Assembly (NCBI RefSeq): GCF_014237455.1
Contig: NZ_JABZFL010000051.1
Span: 62,001-126,000 of the forward strand
Direction of reading: 5' to 3'
DNA: 64,000 bases
Source of the DNA: Desulfobacula sp.
GTDB lineage: Bacteria > Desulfobacterota > Desulfobacteria > Desulfobacterales > Desulfobacteraceae
Part shown: piece by piece, positions 54,138 to 63,255 of the stretch
Layout of the letters: each line of letters starts with the position of its first letter
Numbering within the stretch: position 1 is the first letter of the stretch
The notes under the pieces: generated by a model
What the model saw: the letters and a program-made list of their open reading frames with translations, nothing else
What the model was told of the DNA's origin: nothing
The model's database searches: none
Program-made: the position numbers and the translations under genes

Positions 54138-54616
54138 TTTTTGGCTGTTTTCCTTTTTAAAAACTTTACAGCAAATGCCAGCAGAAAAATTATGACAATA
54201 CCTGTAATTATTTTAAAAACAGAAGGGCTTTCTTCCAGTTTTTCTTTTTCCTTCATTGCCGCCTGGGTATCTTTGGCTGAATGAACGGTCACGAGCTCAT
54301 TTTTAGGAATTCTCCACTGGGCTTGATGGGCTGTCCCTGCATCAAGTTTTAATAGAAGATCGGAATCGACCTTTTCAGGAATTTTAAATGAATAGTTTCC
54401 TTCCGGGTCTGTCATTCCTTTATGGACAATCAACCCTTTTTCATCAACGACCGTTATAGTGGCGTTTTTTGCTTTTCTTTTTGATCCGAAACTGCTTTCC
54501 GTATGTATGTAACCATCTTCAACCCATGCAAAAATAATGACCTTGTGAGCAAAGGCATAACTCGCAGGAATGATAGCTAATAGAAGTGCAAAGGTAAGCG
54601 TGTGTTTTATTTTCAT
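54134..54616 (-). CDS. nikL: Nickel transporter accessory subunit (NikL-type)
   Basis: 160 residues: signal peptide followed by FAHKVIIFAWVEDGYIHTES, so the mature protein begins with or near a His as in NikL, a carboxypeptidase-regulatory-like beta sandwich (ITVVDEKGLIVHKG, TDPEGNYSF), and a C-terminal membrane helix (IITGIVIIFLLAFAVKFL). In NikMLQO-type systems it replaces NikN/CbiN. 4-base overlaps at both ends place it firmly in the operon. Confidence 0.82.
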   Translation of the reverse strand: MKIKHTLTFALLLAIIPASYAFAHKVIIFAWVEDGYIHTESSFGSKRKAKNATITVVDEKGLIVHKGMTDPEGNYSFKIPEKVDSDLLLKLDAGTAHQAQWRIPKNELVTVHSAKDTQAAMKEKEKLEESPSVFKIITGIVIIFLLAFAVKFLKRKTAKK

Positions 54617-55218
54617 TTTTTTCTCACCGGTATAATTTCAGGGTATACCTTTAAAAGAAACGTGACGCAAAAGCCTGTCACAATTCCTTCAATGATCATG
54701 ACAGGAATGTGAGCACTGATAATGACAAGACTGGTTTCAAAAAAATTCTCGTCAGTGAACCATAAGGCCAGCCCTAATAACAGGGATGAGAACAATATAG
54801 AAAACAGACCGGCCAAAAATCCGGCAGCAAATGTAAGGGTTGATGATTTCCCCAGCAATGGTAAAAAAATATAATGTACAAGCACTGCCGGAACTGCCAT
54901 CACTATAACATTAACCCCCAATGCCGTAAGGCCCCCGTATTGAAAAAAGATCGACTGCAAAAGCAGCGCTGTCAGAATTGCCGGGATCGCGGCAAACCCA
55001 AGCAGCAATCCCACAATCCCGTTTAAAATCAGATGGACGCTTGCAGGCCCGATATTTACATGGATCAATGATGCCACAAAAAAAGCTGATGCCAGAATGG
55101 CCACATGAACGATGCGGTCATAATCAATTTTTTTTAGCCCTATTGCAGTCCCGGCCATGGCGATAACTGCACCGGAGGCTAATACCGGACCTGAAAGAAC
55201 GCCTTCTGAAATATGCAT
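54613..55218 (-). CDS. nikM: Nickel/cobalt ECF transporter substrate-binding protein (NikM/CbiM)
   Basis: About 201 residues, membrane protein starting MHISEG: the N-terminal Met-His with a second His in ASVHLILNG are the metal ligands of CbiM/NikM. ATG 55218 is chosen for that reason; the ORF-track start eight codons earlier would bury the essential N terminus. It is one base downstream of the nikK stop. Confidence 0.9.
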   Translation of the reverse strand: MHISEGVLSGPVLASGAVIAMAGTAIGLKKIDYDRIVHVAILASAFFVASLIHVNIGPASVHLILNGIVGLLLGFAAIPAILTALLLQSIFFQYGGLTALGVNVIVMAVPAVLVHYIFLPLLGKSSTLTFAAGFLAGLFSILFSSLLLGLALWFTDENFFETSLVIISAHIPVMIIEGIVTGFCVTFLLKVYPEIIPVRKK

Positions 55219-55219
55219 A

Positions 55220-55996
55220 CTATTTTGCCTGCCACGCCTCAAATTTTACCCATAATACTGCACCCAACTCTATATCCTTTTCTACATTATTATGCACCAA
55301 TTTTTTATCAGATGTATTTAAGGCGGCAAATCCCCACCATCCGGCAACAGGTGCAGCATAGGTAAACACACCGTTTCCATCAGCCTTTATGGTCTGAGTT
55401 ATCATATAATCAGACGGTGCCTGGATGTTGTTGCCTTTATTAAAAAATTCCACTTCAACTTCTGCATAGGGCACAACCTTACCGTCAAGCTTTACAATCC
55501 CCTGGAACACATTTCCGGCATAAAGGCCAAACGGTTTGGACAATGGAACAATTTCAGTTTTCAGTCCCAGTTCGCTGTCCCAGCCCTCATCATCACCAAA
55601 AGCTGCTACTACGGTTTTTGTATAATGAACAATAAAACAATCTTCAGCCGGTTCCCAATAGGGTTTAGGTTCCATTACAAATGTATATGCCCCGGGCCTT
55701 TTTATGGTGTATCCTGTTTTCCAGGCTTTGTGATCCATCACTTTTGTCTCTTTAAGTGCTGCATTTAACTCCTGTTTTTTCCCATCTTTGATCACATAAA
55801 AACCTTCCGGTTTTACAAGCGGCATCCCAACCATTTCAAAGGGATGGGAAAAAGAAAGTTGAAGTTCAATCTTTTTTGAATCCTCCTGCATGACCATATT
55901 ATCTGAAGGAATAACCATGCCAAAATGTGCTGAGGACAGGCCATAGGAAAAACAAATCATTAGACTTACCATACAAATCAGTTTAAACTTTTTCAT
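55220..55996 (-). CDS. nikK: Periplasmic DUF4198 protein (NikK-type nickel transport component)
   Basis: 258 residues. Signal peptide (ICFSYGLSSA) then AHFGMVIPS, so the mature chain starts near a His, and DUF4198-type beta domains follow (FSHPFEMVGM, GRPGAYTF-like IKRPGAYTFVMEPKPYWEPAED, GVFTYAAPVAGWWGFAAL). NikK proteins are found in Ni-type ECF operons. AGGAG lies upstream. First gene of the operon, downstream of a terminator-like hairpin. Confidence 0.85.
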   Translation of the reverse strand: MKKFKLICMVSLMICFSYGLSSAHFGMVIPSDNMVMQEDSKKIELQLSFSHPFEMVGMPLVKPEGFYVIKDGKKQELNAALKETKVMDHKAWKTGYTIKRPGAYTFVMEPKPYWEPAEDCFIVHYTKTVVAAFGDDEGWDSELGLKTEIVPLSKPFGLYAGNVFQGIVKLDGKVVPYAEVEVEFFNKGNNIQAPSDYMITQTIKADGNGVFTYAAPVAGWWGFAALNTSDKKLVHNNVEKDIELGAVLWVKFEAWQAK

Positions 55997-56013
55997 TTTA
56001 CATCTCCTAAAAA

Positions 56014-56072
56014 TTTAAAAAACCACAAAAGGTGTCGATATTCTTTTACCGATATTGCAACCTTCGTGGTTT
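56014..56072 (-). terminator. terminator-like hairpin in the nikK leader
   Basis: On the minus strand AAACCACGAAGGT pairs with ACCTTTTGTGGTTT (one bulge), followed by a T-run, ending about 10 bases before the nikK ribosome binding site. The loop holds a direct repeat (CGATATT on the plus strand at 56036 and 56050). Either an attenuator for the nik operon or the terminator of the upstream gene. Confidence 0.5.
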
Positions 56073-56084
56073 AAATTGTTTATT

Positions 56085-56120
56085 AAAAAAAAATTGTTTT
56101 TCTTCGGGCTTCTGCCTGAA
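56085..56120 (-). terminator. probable terminator of the PflX-like gene
   Basis: A 7-bp hairpin (TTCAGGC-AGAA-GCCCGAA, one mismatch) about 35 bases after the stop, followed nine bases later by nine T on the minus strand. The gap before the T-run makes it weak. Confidence 0.4.
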
Positions 56121-56154
56121 ATTAAATTTTAACTAACTTTTCATAGTCAATATG

Positions 56155-57063
56155 TCAATGGATAATTTCCAGATTAAAATTTTTGGCCATGCGCACTGCT
56201 TTTCTGAATTCTTCAGGCGTCACCGGCCGTGAAAGCTCTTTGATTCGGCAGGCATCTCCCATGGGGCGGTATTGGGACATGATATTAACATGGGTATGGG
56301 AAGACACTTTTTCTTTAAGGAATTTTAAAATCTGATAGGTTCCCTCCAAATTTCCCGGCATGACAAGATGCCTGACCAAAAGTCCTGAACAGGCAATGCC
56401 GGACTTATCCACTTTTAAATCCCCTACCTGATCCTGCATTTCCTTGATGGCTTTTTTTGCCACCTGAGGGTAATCCCGTGCATTACAGCATAATTTGGAA
56501 ATTTCAGGTTCCCAGAATTTGAAATCCGGCATGTAAATATCAATGATATCTTCTAAAATACGCAGGGTATCAATGCTTTCATACCCCGAACAATTGTAAA
56601 CCAGAGGAATATTCAATCCAAAACCGACTGCAATATCCAATGCTTTTAAAATCTGTGGAACCACATGACTGGGGGTAACAAGGTTGATATTGTGGCACCC
56701 TTTCTTTTGCAGATACAACATGATAGATGCGATTTGTTCATCATCAGCCTCCTGCCCCATGCCGTTAACACTGATATCATAATTCTGGCAGAAAATGCAT
56801 TTCAGATTGCAATGGGAGAAAAAAATGGTTCCTGAGCCTTTATCCCCAACCAGTTGCGGTTCTTCCCCAAAGTGAGGCGCAAAGCTGGATACAACCGCTT
56901 TTTGCCCTGTTGAACAATACCCTTTTTCTTCTCTTGTCCGGTCCACCTCACACTGCCTTGGACACAAAGTACACGAGGCCAGACGAGCTGAGGATTGTTT
57001 GATTTTTTTCAATAACCAGCCCTTCTGTTTTGCCTTGATATATTTGGGAATAAAAGGATTCAA
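56155..57063 (-). CDS. Radical SAM protein, PflX / pyruvate-formate-lyase-activase-like
   Basis: 302 residues. The N-terminal CTLCPRQCEVDR (CxxCxxxC) plus a following GYC is typical of the PflX/COG1313 group. The radical SAM motif is CNLKCIFC (near residue 88), with GSGTIFFSHCN before it. C-terminal NIMSQYRPMG is also conserved. The partner glycyl-radical or other target is unknown. TTG start. Not obviously in an operon with its neighbours. Confidence 0.83.
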   Translation of the reverse strand: MNPFIPKYIKAKQKGWLLKKIKQSSARLASCTLCPRQCEVDRTREEKGYCSTGQKAVVSSFAPHFGEEPQLVGDKGSGTIFFSHCNLKCIFCQNYDISVNGMGQEADDEQIASIMLYLQKKGCHNINLVTPSHVVPQILKALDIAVGFGLNIPLVYNCSGYESIDTLRILEDIIDIYMPDFKFWEPEISKLCCNARDYPQVAKKAIKEMQDQVGDLKVDKSGIACSGLLVRHLVMPGNLEGTYQILKFLKEKVSSHTHVNIMSQYRPMGDACRIKELSRPVTPEEFRKAVRMAKNFNLEIIH

Positions 57064-57082
57064 CGGAACGATTTAATCCATT

Positions 57083-57110
57083 CAAGCCGGATCCTGAACA
57101 ATCCGGCTTG
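57083..57110. terminator. hairpin between ydbL and the PflX-like gene
   Basis: CAAGCCGGAT and ATCCGGCTTG form a perfect 10-bp stem with an 8-base loop, after the ydbL stop on the minus strand. T-tract is poor. Confidence 0.5.
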
Positions 57111-57130
57111 AGTATAACAGGTTGTAAGAG

Positions 57131-57502
57131 TTACTTTTTCTGCCATGAGCCATCCGGATTTTGAAAAAATTCCCCCGGCTTTGCCCTTTCGGCCTTTCGC
57201 TTGGCCTGTACTTTTTCAACGACTTCCAGCGAGGTGTTCTGCTGTTTTGCAAAATGACTGTAAATCATTTTTCTATCTTTGTTGTCAGCAGCGATAACTG
57301 CTTCCTGGGCTCTTGCGCCAGTGACAAATCCAAGATAGCCTTTGTTGTCTTCACCAATAATACCTTTTGCTTTCAAATCGGCAATCACGGGGAGTCGCTG
57401 TTTCATTCTCTCTTTAATTCCAGCAGCAAGAGCGAACTGGGATGAAAAAATCAGACAGACGATTATCAAAATATATAGTTTAAAAATATTGCGTATAGTC
57501 AT
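57131..57502 (-). CDS. ydbL: YdbL family periplasmic protein (DUF1318)
   Basis: 123 residues: signal peptide, then the DUF1318 pattern KERMKQRLPVIADLKAKGIIGEDNKGYL and VEKVQAKRKAERAKPGEF. In E. coli, ydbL is part of ydbH-ynbE-ydbL, which builds an inner-to-outer-membrane lipid bridge; YdbL helps. Same three-gene order here. Confidence 0.85.
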   Translation of the reverse strand: MTIRNIFKLYILIIVCLIFSSQFALAAGIKERMKQRLPVIADLKAKGIIGEDNKGYLGFVTGARAQEAVIAADNKDRKMIYSHFAKQQNTSLEVVEKVQAKRKAERAKPGEFFQNPDGSWQKK

Positions 57503-57510
57503 ACTTCCTC

Positions 57511-57711
57511 CTATTCTTTTATTTTGTCTTCAGCGGCTTCAAGATCATCAAAAAAGTCATCAAGGGCTTTTTCAACCCTGATATTTACATCAATGGTGAT
57601 ATGAATCGGTTTTATTTCAACAGGTTTTACTTCGACTTGATGGCTGGACTGGCAGCCTGCAAAAATAAAAAGAATAAGGAACAAACCGATGAAAAATAAT
57701 TTTCTGGTCAT
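57511..57711 (-). CDS. ynbE: YnbE-like outer-membrane lipoprotein
   Basis: 66 residues: lipobox FAGC after a hydrophobic signal, then a short beta-prone stretch (VEIKPIHITIDVNIRVE) that in E. coli YnbE stacks onto the C terminus of YdbH, ending in an acidic tail. Located between ydbH and ydbL, 8 and 13 bases from them. Confidence 0.85.
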   Translation of the reverse strand: MTRKLFFIGLFLILFIFAGCQSSHQVEVKPVEIKPIHITIDVNIRVEKALDDFFDDLEAAEDKIKE

Positions 57712-57724
57712 ACGCTCTCCTTTA

Positions 57725-60136
57725 TTAATTAAAAACTGATTTTATTTTATTACCAAATTTCATCACTTCATTAAAGGGAAGTTTTAAATTCACATCAAGT
57801 TTTATTCCCTGAAAATGTGATCCCGGGCTTGATGCATCCACCCTGATAAATCCTCCCAGCTCTTTCCGGTATTCAAAGGGCAGGACGTTAGAAGGTTTTC
57901 CATCAAGTTCCATATTCACATAAAGGGTGTCTTCAAAGGTGTGGAATACTAATTTCGCCCATTTGTATTCAAACTCCTTTAATGCTTCCTGGGCAAGATC
58001 AAGTTGTGCAAACTGTGGATTGTCCATTGGAATGCCTGCGGTTATCATATCTGAATTTTCAATAATAATTTTTCCACCGCTGCCCGGGGTTGAAAATAAG
58101 AATCCATTGTCAAATGAGATATTGCCATCAGAATAAATCACGGGAATCCGGCCGTTTAATGTGCCGGTTCCTTCAGCATGGAACGCCCCCATTTGTTTTA
58201 AGAGTTGTGCCAGTTCCAACCGATCGCAATGGAGGTTCAGAGAATACGTTTTATTGTCCTGGGGGATTCGGATGGATTCCGTTGAAACAAGCCCGTTGCA
58301 CCACTTAAATCGTATATTTTCGACAAGAAGGGTTCTGGCATCTTCTATGCTGAATCGAACTTTTGCATCATTGATTTTGATTTTATCCATTTCAATTGCA
58401 TCAATGGTTAAAATCTGCCCCGGAACACTTTCCGGCACCAGCAGATCATTAAAATCGACTGTGGTGTTGATCCCGGTTGCAGTGAACTTCATATCCGGCA
58501 TTAAGATTTCCCCATCATTTACCTTAATCCGCATGAAAGTTTTCAGTTGATGATTACTATAACCGGCCTGTCCTCTGGCAGAAACGGTCATATCAATATC
58601 TGCGGCTTGAACCTTTTGCCCGATCAGTTTTACAATATCTGCATCAGTTAATTTGACAGGATTTGTTTTAAAATCCAGGGAAGCGCGAAGCCCTTTTTCA
58701 AACCCGATAATTGATTTAAACCGGGTTTTTAAACCCGGCAGTGTTTTAAAGGTTACACCCCCGGTAACCTGGAATTCTTTTAAATCTGTTTGAAGAATTT
58801 TGCCCTTTGTACTGAACTTGTATTGATTATTGTATGAAATATTCGGGACAGAATACTTTCCGTATGATTTGCCTTTGGTATTCGGGTAAGAGATTGGGAT
58901 TTCAATGTTGATGCCGGCAGCTTTTGTCTTAAATTCCGAGGAAATTATTTTTCCGTCAGACGCTTTTAATGTCATGCCAAGAGCCGGCCTGTTACTTTTG
59001 TCCAGACGGAACCATCCTGAAACACCTGCAAAAGGAAATGATGATGCTATTGATCCTGATTTTATACGGATATGATTTGCAGTTAATGCCCATTTTGAAT
59101 TCAATCCTTTTCCTGTATCGGTAAAATCTGCGGCAATATCCGAAATTATTTTTGTATTCCCAAAAACAAGCGCCTCTTTTTGATGTTGAATACGGCCTTT
59201 TTTCAAGCGCAGGCTTATGGTCCCTTTGCTTTTTGACGGTGTGCCACTGAACCGGGCATTAAATGTTACCGGCAGCGGTGAATGAAATATGCCAAAGGTG
59301 CCGCTGGCGCTTATCTTCTGAGGATCGATTAAAAGACTTGCGGACAAATTTTTAATGGCTGTCTCAACAGGTTGAACAAACCCGATTTGAGAAACAGTTA
59401 TGTTCCATTTTTTCTGAGGTGAGGATGTTTCCAGGACAAAATCAACCGGTCCTTTTAATTGTACTTTTTGAGTTGTTTTTGAAATAAATGAGTCAATATG
59501 GCCTAAATCAAAGGATTTTCCTTCGATTTTCAAGAGCTCTATACCCTTATTTATGTCATACGTGACAAGGGTGCTGATTTTTTCTCCAAAAGGATACACC
59601 AGGGTCCGGGCGACTATTTTCCCATCTTTTGAGCTGATGGTAGATAACACATCAAAAGGAATTAAAAATTCATCATCCACTGTATGTAAAATTATCTTAC
59701 TATTCTGCAAGACAATTTTTTCAGGCAGAAAAGACAGGCCGGAAAAATTAAATTGTCCGGTTTGATCTTTTGATGTCCTGGGAAATTCCAATCCCTGAAT
59801 TCTAATTTGATTATTTTCATCAAGGCTCGCATGAAGAGTTAATCCTGACAGGGTCACCTTGCTGAGATGAATGGAAGGCAATTTTTTTATATCATAATCA
59901 ATATTTATCGAATCAATTGAGATCCCCTTACCGACACGAATTTTGGAAACAAATGTATTGAAAAATCCTATCTTTTGAATATCAAACTCAACATCATTTG
60001 AATTTAAAAACAACGGCAGTCGCTTTTCGATCTGTGACTCCACAATAGTAGGAAGACTGATGAATGCCAAAAGGCAGACAAGTGTTAACCCCAGGCAAAC
60101 CCAGACGATTATTTTTATAAGTTTTTTAAAAAGCAT
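57725..60136 (-). CDS. ydbH: YdbH-like AsmA/TamB-related intermembrane lipid transport protein
   Basis: 803 residues: one N-terminal membrane anchor (IIVWVCLGLTLVCLLAFI), then a long beta-rich periplasmic body with repeated short segments and a C-terminal region (FRVDASSPGSHFQGIKLDVN-like, GGFIRVDASSPG) as in YdbH/DUF748 proteins. In E. coli it bridges the envelope with YnbE and moves phospholipids redundantly with TamB and YhdP. First gene of the ydbH-ynbE-ydbL operon. Confidence 0.82.
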   Translation of the reverse strand: MLFKKLIKIIVWVCLGLTLVCLLAFISLPTIVESQIEKRLPLFLNSNDVEFDIQKIGFFNTFVSKIRVGKGISIDSINIDYDIKKLPSIHLSKVTLSGLTLHASLDENNQIRIQGLEFPRTSKDQTGQFNFSGLSFLPEKIVLQNSKIILHTVDDEFLIPFDVLSTISSKDGKIVARTLVYPFGEKISTLVTYDINKGIELLKIEGKSFDLGHIDSFISKTTQKVQLKGPVDFVLETSSPQKKWNITVSQIGFVQPVETAIKNLSASLLIDPQKISASGTFGIFHSPLPVTFNARFSGTPSKSKGTISLRLKKGRIQHQKEALVFGNTKIISDIAADFTDTGKGLNSKWALTANHIRIKSGSIASSFPFAGVSGWFRLDKSNRPALGMTLKASDGKIISSEFKTKAAGINIEIPISYPNTKGKSYGKYSVPNISYNNQYKFSTKGKILQTDLKEFQVTGGVTFKTLPGLKTRFKSIIGFEKGLRASLDFKTNPVKLTDADIVKLIGQKVQAADIDMTVSARGQAGYSNHQLKTFMRIKVNDGEILMPDMKFTATGINTTVDFNDLLVPESVPGQILTIDAIEMDKIKINDAKVRFSIEDARTLLVENIRFKWCNGLVSTESIRIPQDNKTYSLNLHCDRLELAQLLKQMGAFHAEGTGTLNGRIPVIYSDGNISFDNGFLFSTPGSGGKIIIENSDMITAGIPMDNPQFAQLDLAQEALKEFEYKWAKLVFHTFEDTLYVNMELDGKPSNVLPFEYRKELGGFIRVDASSPGSHFQGIKLDVNLKLPFNEVMKFGNKIKSVFN

Positions 60137-60293
60137 TTTTAATATTCACCGTAAGTCTTGTGAAGACTGTTTAATTCTTTCTCATTTTCTTTTAAATATC
60201 AAATAAAGACATCTGTATCAATGATCATATGGACTATTGCCGGCTAAAATGATAAGTAGACTGGAATAAAAAAAAGGAGGCTGTTGCCAAAAA

Positions 60294-61577
60294 ATGGAAA
60301 GATTTTTTGTTATTGTTGTTTCCGCTGCTATTGGGACGGCTTTTTACTTCTGGTTTTCCCGGGCTGTTAAAAAGCAGTATATGCAAAACTATGTCATGTC
60401 ACACCTGTGGCTGTTACACCCGAACTCAATCTGCTACTGGCGGACAGCCATGTCTGCTTTTGGATTTATCCTCTACTTTTTTACCCCGTATCAATCCATT
60501 GCTATCTTTATATTTACCTTTTCAGCCATCCTTGATGGCGTTGACGGTGTTGTGGCAAGAGGATGCAATCTTTCGTCCCAGTGGGGAGAATGGCTGGATC
60601 CCATGTGTGACAAATTGACCTATTTGCCGCCATTGATTGGATTTGCCTATACAGGAATTATATCAATAGAATTAATATGGGTCCTTGTGGCCATTGAATT
60701 TGTGGGCCAGTTTTTTGCCCGGCGGATTTTGACCTGGATCAAATTCTCCGGAGCTGCCAATAATTTTGGAAAGATAAAGGCCATCATCTGCTTTGGCCTT
60801 GTTATTTTATGTGCAATGATGGATACAAACCCGGAATTCTTAAACATTACCGACGGCGTACTCGTCGCCTGCATTATACTTTCATCCGCATCTATTGTCT
60901 TTAAATTTATCCCCAACCGGCTCTATGCAGATATCCTTTCTGTACTTAATTTTTGTTGTGGTGTGACCAGCCTTATCCTGACCCATCATTATTATTTTTC
61001 CTGGGCAATTTGTATTATCATCGCCGGGCAATTGTTTGACTTGTTTGACGGGCGTATGGCGCTAAAACACGGCGGAACCAAATATGGTCCTTATCTGGAT
61101 GATATTGCTGATTTTGTCAGCTTTGGACTGGCGCCAGCCTATGTGATTGTGCAAATAGGTGGTTCACTGGCATGGGTTGTCAGTGGTATCTTTGTTATTG
61201 GGGTTGCATTTCGCCTCATCCGGTTTATCGCAACAGATAAAAAGCGGACCGACCTGCCTGAGGGTATATTCAACGGGCTTCCAAGTCCTGCGGGAGCGTT
61301 GATCGTTCTGGGTGCATCTCTTATTGCAACGCCGGGCATATTGTGGGGGTTGACCAGTGTCTCTGTCGGCTTAATGGTGAGTCATATTCGGTTTGTCCAT
61401 TTTGGACGGGTAATCCTCAAGCAGATCCCTAAACCCGTGTTTTTTCTGATCAGTGCGTCAATTATTCTTACACTTACTTTTATTTTTAAAACAAAAAATG
61501 CCGAGATGTTTGGATATCTGATTCTGGGGTCTGTTCTTATCTATATTGTTGCAGGCAGAAAGTGGATACGCCAATAG
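60294..61577 (+). CDS. Two-domain CDP-alcohol phosphatidyltransferase fusion
   Basis: 427 residues, all membrane-embedded, carrying two CAP domains. The first (about 40-200) has a perfect D-x2-DG-x2-AR-x8-G-x3-D-x3-D motif (DGVDGVVAR..GEWLDPMCD). The second (about 215-420) has DLFDGRMAL..GPYLDDIAD, lacking the Arg, and continues FVSFGLAPA, typical of phosphatidylserine synthases. Members join CDP-diacylglycerol to an alcohol. Which headgroups are used is unknown; one domain may be structural. GGAGG lies 13 bases upstream. Confidence 0.8.
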   Translation: MERFFVIVVSAAIGTAFYFWFSRAVKKQYMQNYVMSHLWLLHPNSICYWRTAMSAFGFILYFFTPYQSIAIFIFTFSAILDGVDGVVARGCNLSSQWGEWLDPMCDKLTYLPPLIGFAYTGIISIELIWVLVAIEFVGQFFARRILTWIKFSGAANNFGKIKAIICFGLVILCAMMDTNPEFLNITDGVLVACIILSSASIVFKFIPNRLYADILSVLNFCCGVTSLILTHHYYFSWAICIIIAGQLFDLFDGRMALKHGGTKYGPYLDDIADFVSFGLAPAYVIVQIGGSLAWVVSGIFVIGVAFRLIRFIATDKKRTDLPEGIFNGLPSPAGALIVLGASLIATPGILWGLTSVSVGLMVSHIRFVHFGRVILKQIPKPVFFLISASIILTLTFIFKTKNAEMFGYLILGSVLIYIVAGRKWIRQ

Positions 61578-61583
61578 AGATCC

Positions 61584-62768
61584 TCAATACCAGACAATCT
61601 CACGATATGCCTCCGGGTCCGTATCTCCCTCTGTCGAAAACAATAATATTTTAGAATCACTCGTTATGCGCAGGTCATCTTTTATGCTGCCATACTGCTT
61701 TTTGGAAAGCAGTTCGTAAACCAGTCCAAGCGTCACAGCACCGGACTCACCTGATATAATTGCCTGGTCACCCGCCAATGGGTTTCCCAGAACCCTCATT
61801 CCCCGCCGAGCCACATCATCTGAACATTTAATAAAAGCACCTGCCTCAGCATTTAGTATTCGCAGCCCTATATGGCTGGGCTCACCACAGGCAAGACCGG
61901 CCATAATTGTTGGCAAATCACCCTTCACCTTAAAAGGCTTACCATCACACAATTTTATTGACTTATAGAGACAGGGCGCACCCTGCGGTTCAACCACGAC
62001 AAATACGGGTGTTGTTTTATCAGTGAAACTGCATAAGCAGGCCAAAATGGCCGCTGCCAAAGACCCGACACCTGCTTGTAAAAAAACATGTGTTGGCCAT
62101 ATTTCCTGTTCCTGGTAAAGACATTCAGTTATCAATGTGAAATAACCCTGCATAATATATGTCGGTACTTTCTCATATCCGGCCCATGAGGTATCCTGTA
62201 ACAAAATCCACCCATTATCTTTTGCCATCTTTTCAGCATAAAGAACCGTATCATCGTAATTTTGATTTATAATTGATGCCTCAGCTCCGAACTGCTTTAT
62301 TGCATTTAAGCGTGCCAAAGAGGAACCCTCAGGCAGATACACAACAGCTTTGCAGCCAAATTTTTCCGCTGTCCAGGCGACCGCCCTGCCATGGTTACCA
62401 TCTGTTGCAGTCGCAAATGTGATTTTTTGAAATTTAAATTTTTCAGATACGATTCTCTCAAAAGTCAATTCATCGTCACTCAAATTCAATTTATTTCCCA
62501 GAACCTTGGCAATAGCATAACTGGCGCCCAAAACCTTAAATGCATTTAAATCAAAGCGGTGGCTTTCATCTTTGACGAACAATCTATCAATTCCAAGTTT
62601 ATCCGCAAGTGAAGATAACCGGATAAGCGGTGTCGGCTTATAGTTGGGAAGGCTTTTATGAAAATTAACAACACGCATGGCTATCTTGTCATTAGCAAAA
62701 TTAAATAATGACGGATCATACTTGTGTTGTGTGTCATTCAACTGACAGGAAATATTTCGACCCTTCAT
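61584..62768 (-). CDS. Diaminopropionate ammonia-lyase-like PLP enzyme
   Basis: 394 residues, fold-type II PLP family. The pattern FHKSLPNYKPTPLIRL, VKDESHRFDLNAFKVLGASYAI (Lys of NAFK binds PLP), TATDGNHGRAVAW and a C-terminal GESGAVTLG loop match DpaL/YgeX, which splits 2,3-diaminopropionate to pyruvate and ammonia. A threonine-dehydratase-like activity is the alternative. AAGGA precedes the ATG. Confidence 0.82.
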   Translation of the reverse strand: MKGRNISCQLNDTQHKYDPSLFNFANDKIAMRVVNFHKSLPNYKPTPLIRLSSLADKLGIDRLFVKDESHRFDLNAFKVLGASYAIAKVLGNKLNLSDDELTFERIVSEKFKFQKITFATATDGNHGRAVAWTAEKFGCKAVVYLPEGSSLARLNAIKQFGAEASIINQNYDDTVLYAEKMAKDNGWILLQDTSWAGYEKVPTYIMQGYFTLITECLYQEQEIWPTHVFLQAGVGSLAAAILACLCSFTDKTTPVFVVVEPQGAPCLYKSIKLCDGKPFKVKGDLPTIMAGLACGEPSHIGLRILNAEAGAFIKCSDDVARRGMRVLGNPLAGDQAIISGESGAVTLGLVYELLSKKQYGSIKDDLRITSDSKILLFSTEGDTDPEAYREIVWY

Positions 62769-62827
62769 TGTAAATCCTTATTATCTAAGAGTTTGTTATA
62801 GCTGTTTGAGCCACTTTTTCTATGAAT

Positions 62828-63253
62828 TCAAGCCAGGCTGATTTTTTCCATATATATATGTTCAATATTTACTTCCGTATAAGGATCACCATAGACAGAA
62901 AAGCCCAATTTTTTGTAAAACCCCACAGCATGTTTTTGAGCACCAAGATAGATTCTTTTCATCCCTCTGTTTTCTGCCTCTTTGACTAACGATAGAACCA
63001 TTTTTGCACCCAGTCCCTGTCCTCGATAGTCCTTCAGCACTGCCAGTCTGCCAATATGCCCGTCCTTGAGCATGCGGCCTGTACCCGCATAATTTCCATT
63101 GCAGATGCTCAATACATGAACAGCATCACGGTCTTGACCATCAAAATCCATATCCGGGTCAATATGCTGCTCATCCGTGAATACGGCATTCCTTATATTC
63201 CTAATCCCGGGAGCATATTGCTCATCAAACTTAATAACGATGGTTTCTATCAT
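62828..63253 (-). CDS. GNAT family N-acetyltransferase
   Basis: 141 residues with the acetyl-CoA pyrophosphate loop RGQGLGAKMVLSL preceded by IGRLAVLKDYRG, and the C-terminal FYKKLGFSVYG. Similar to YjdJ/ElaA-type small acetyltransferases. Starts two bases downstream of the SRPBCC gene stop. Substrate unknown. Confidence 0.87.
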   Translation of the reverse strand: MIETIVIKFDEQYAPGIRNIRNAVFTDEQHIDPDMDFDGQDRDAVHVLSICNGNYAGTGRMLKDGHIGRLAVLKDYRGQGLGAKMVLSLVKEAENRGMKRIYLGAQKHAVGFYKKLGFSVYGDPYTEVNIEHIYMEKISLA

Positions 63254-63255
63254 TG

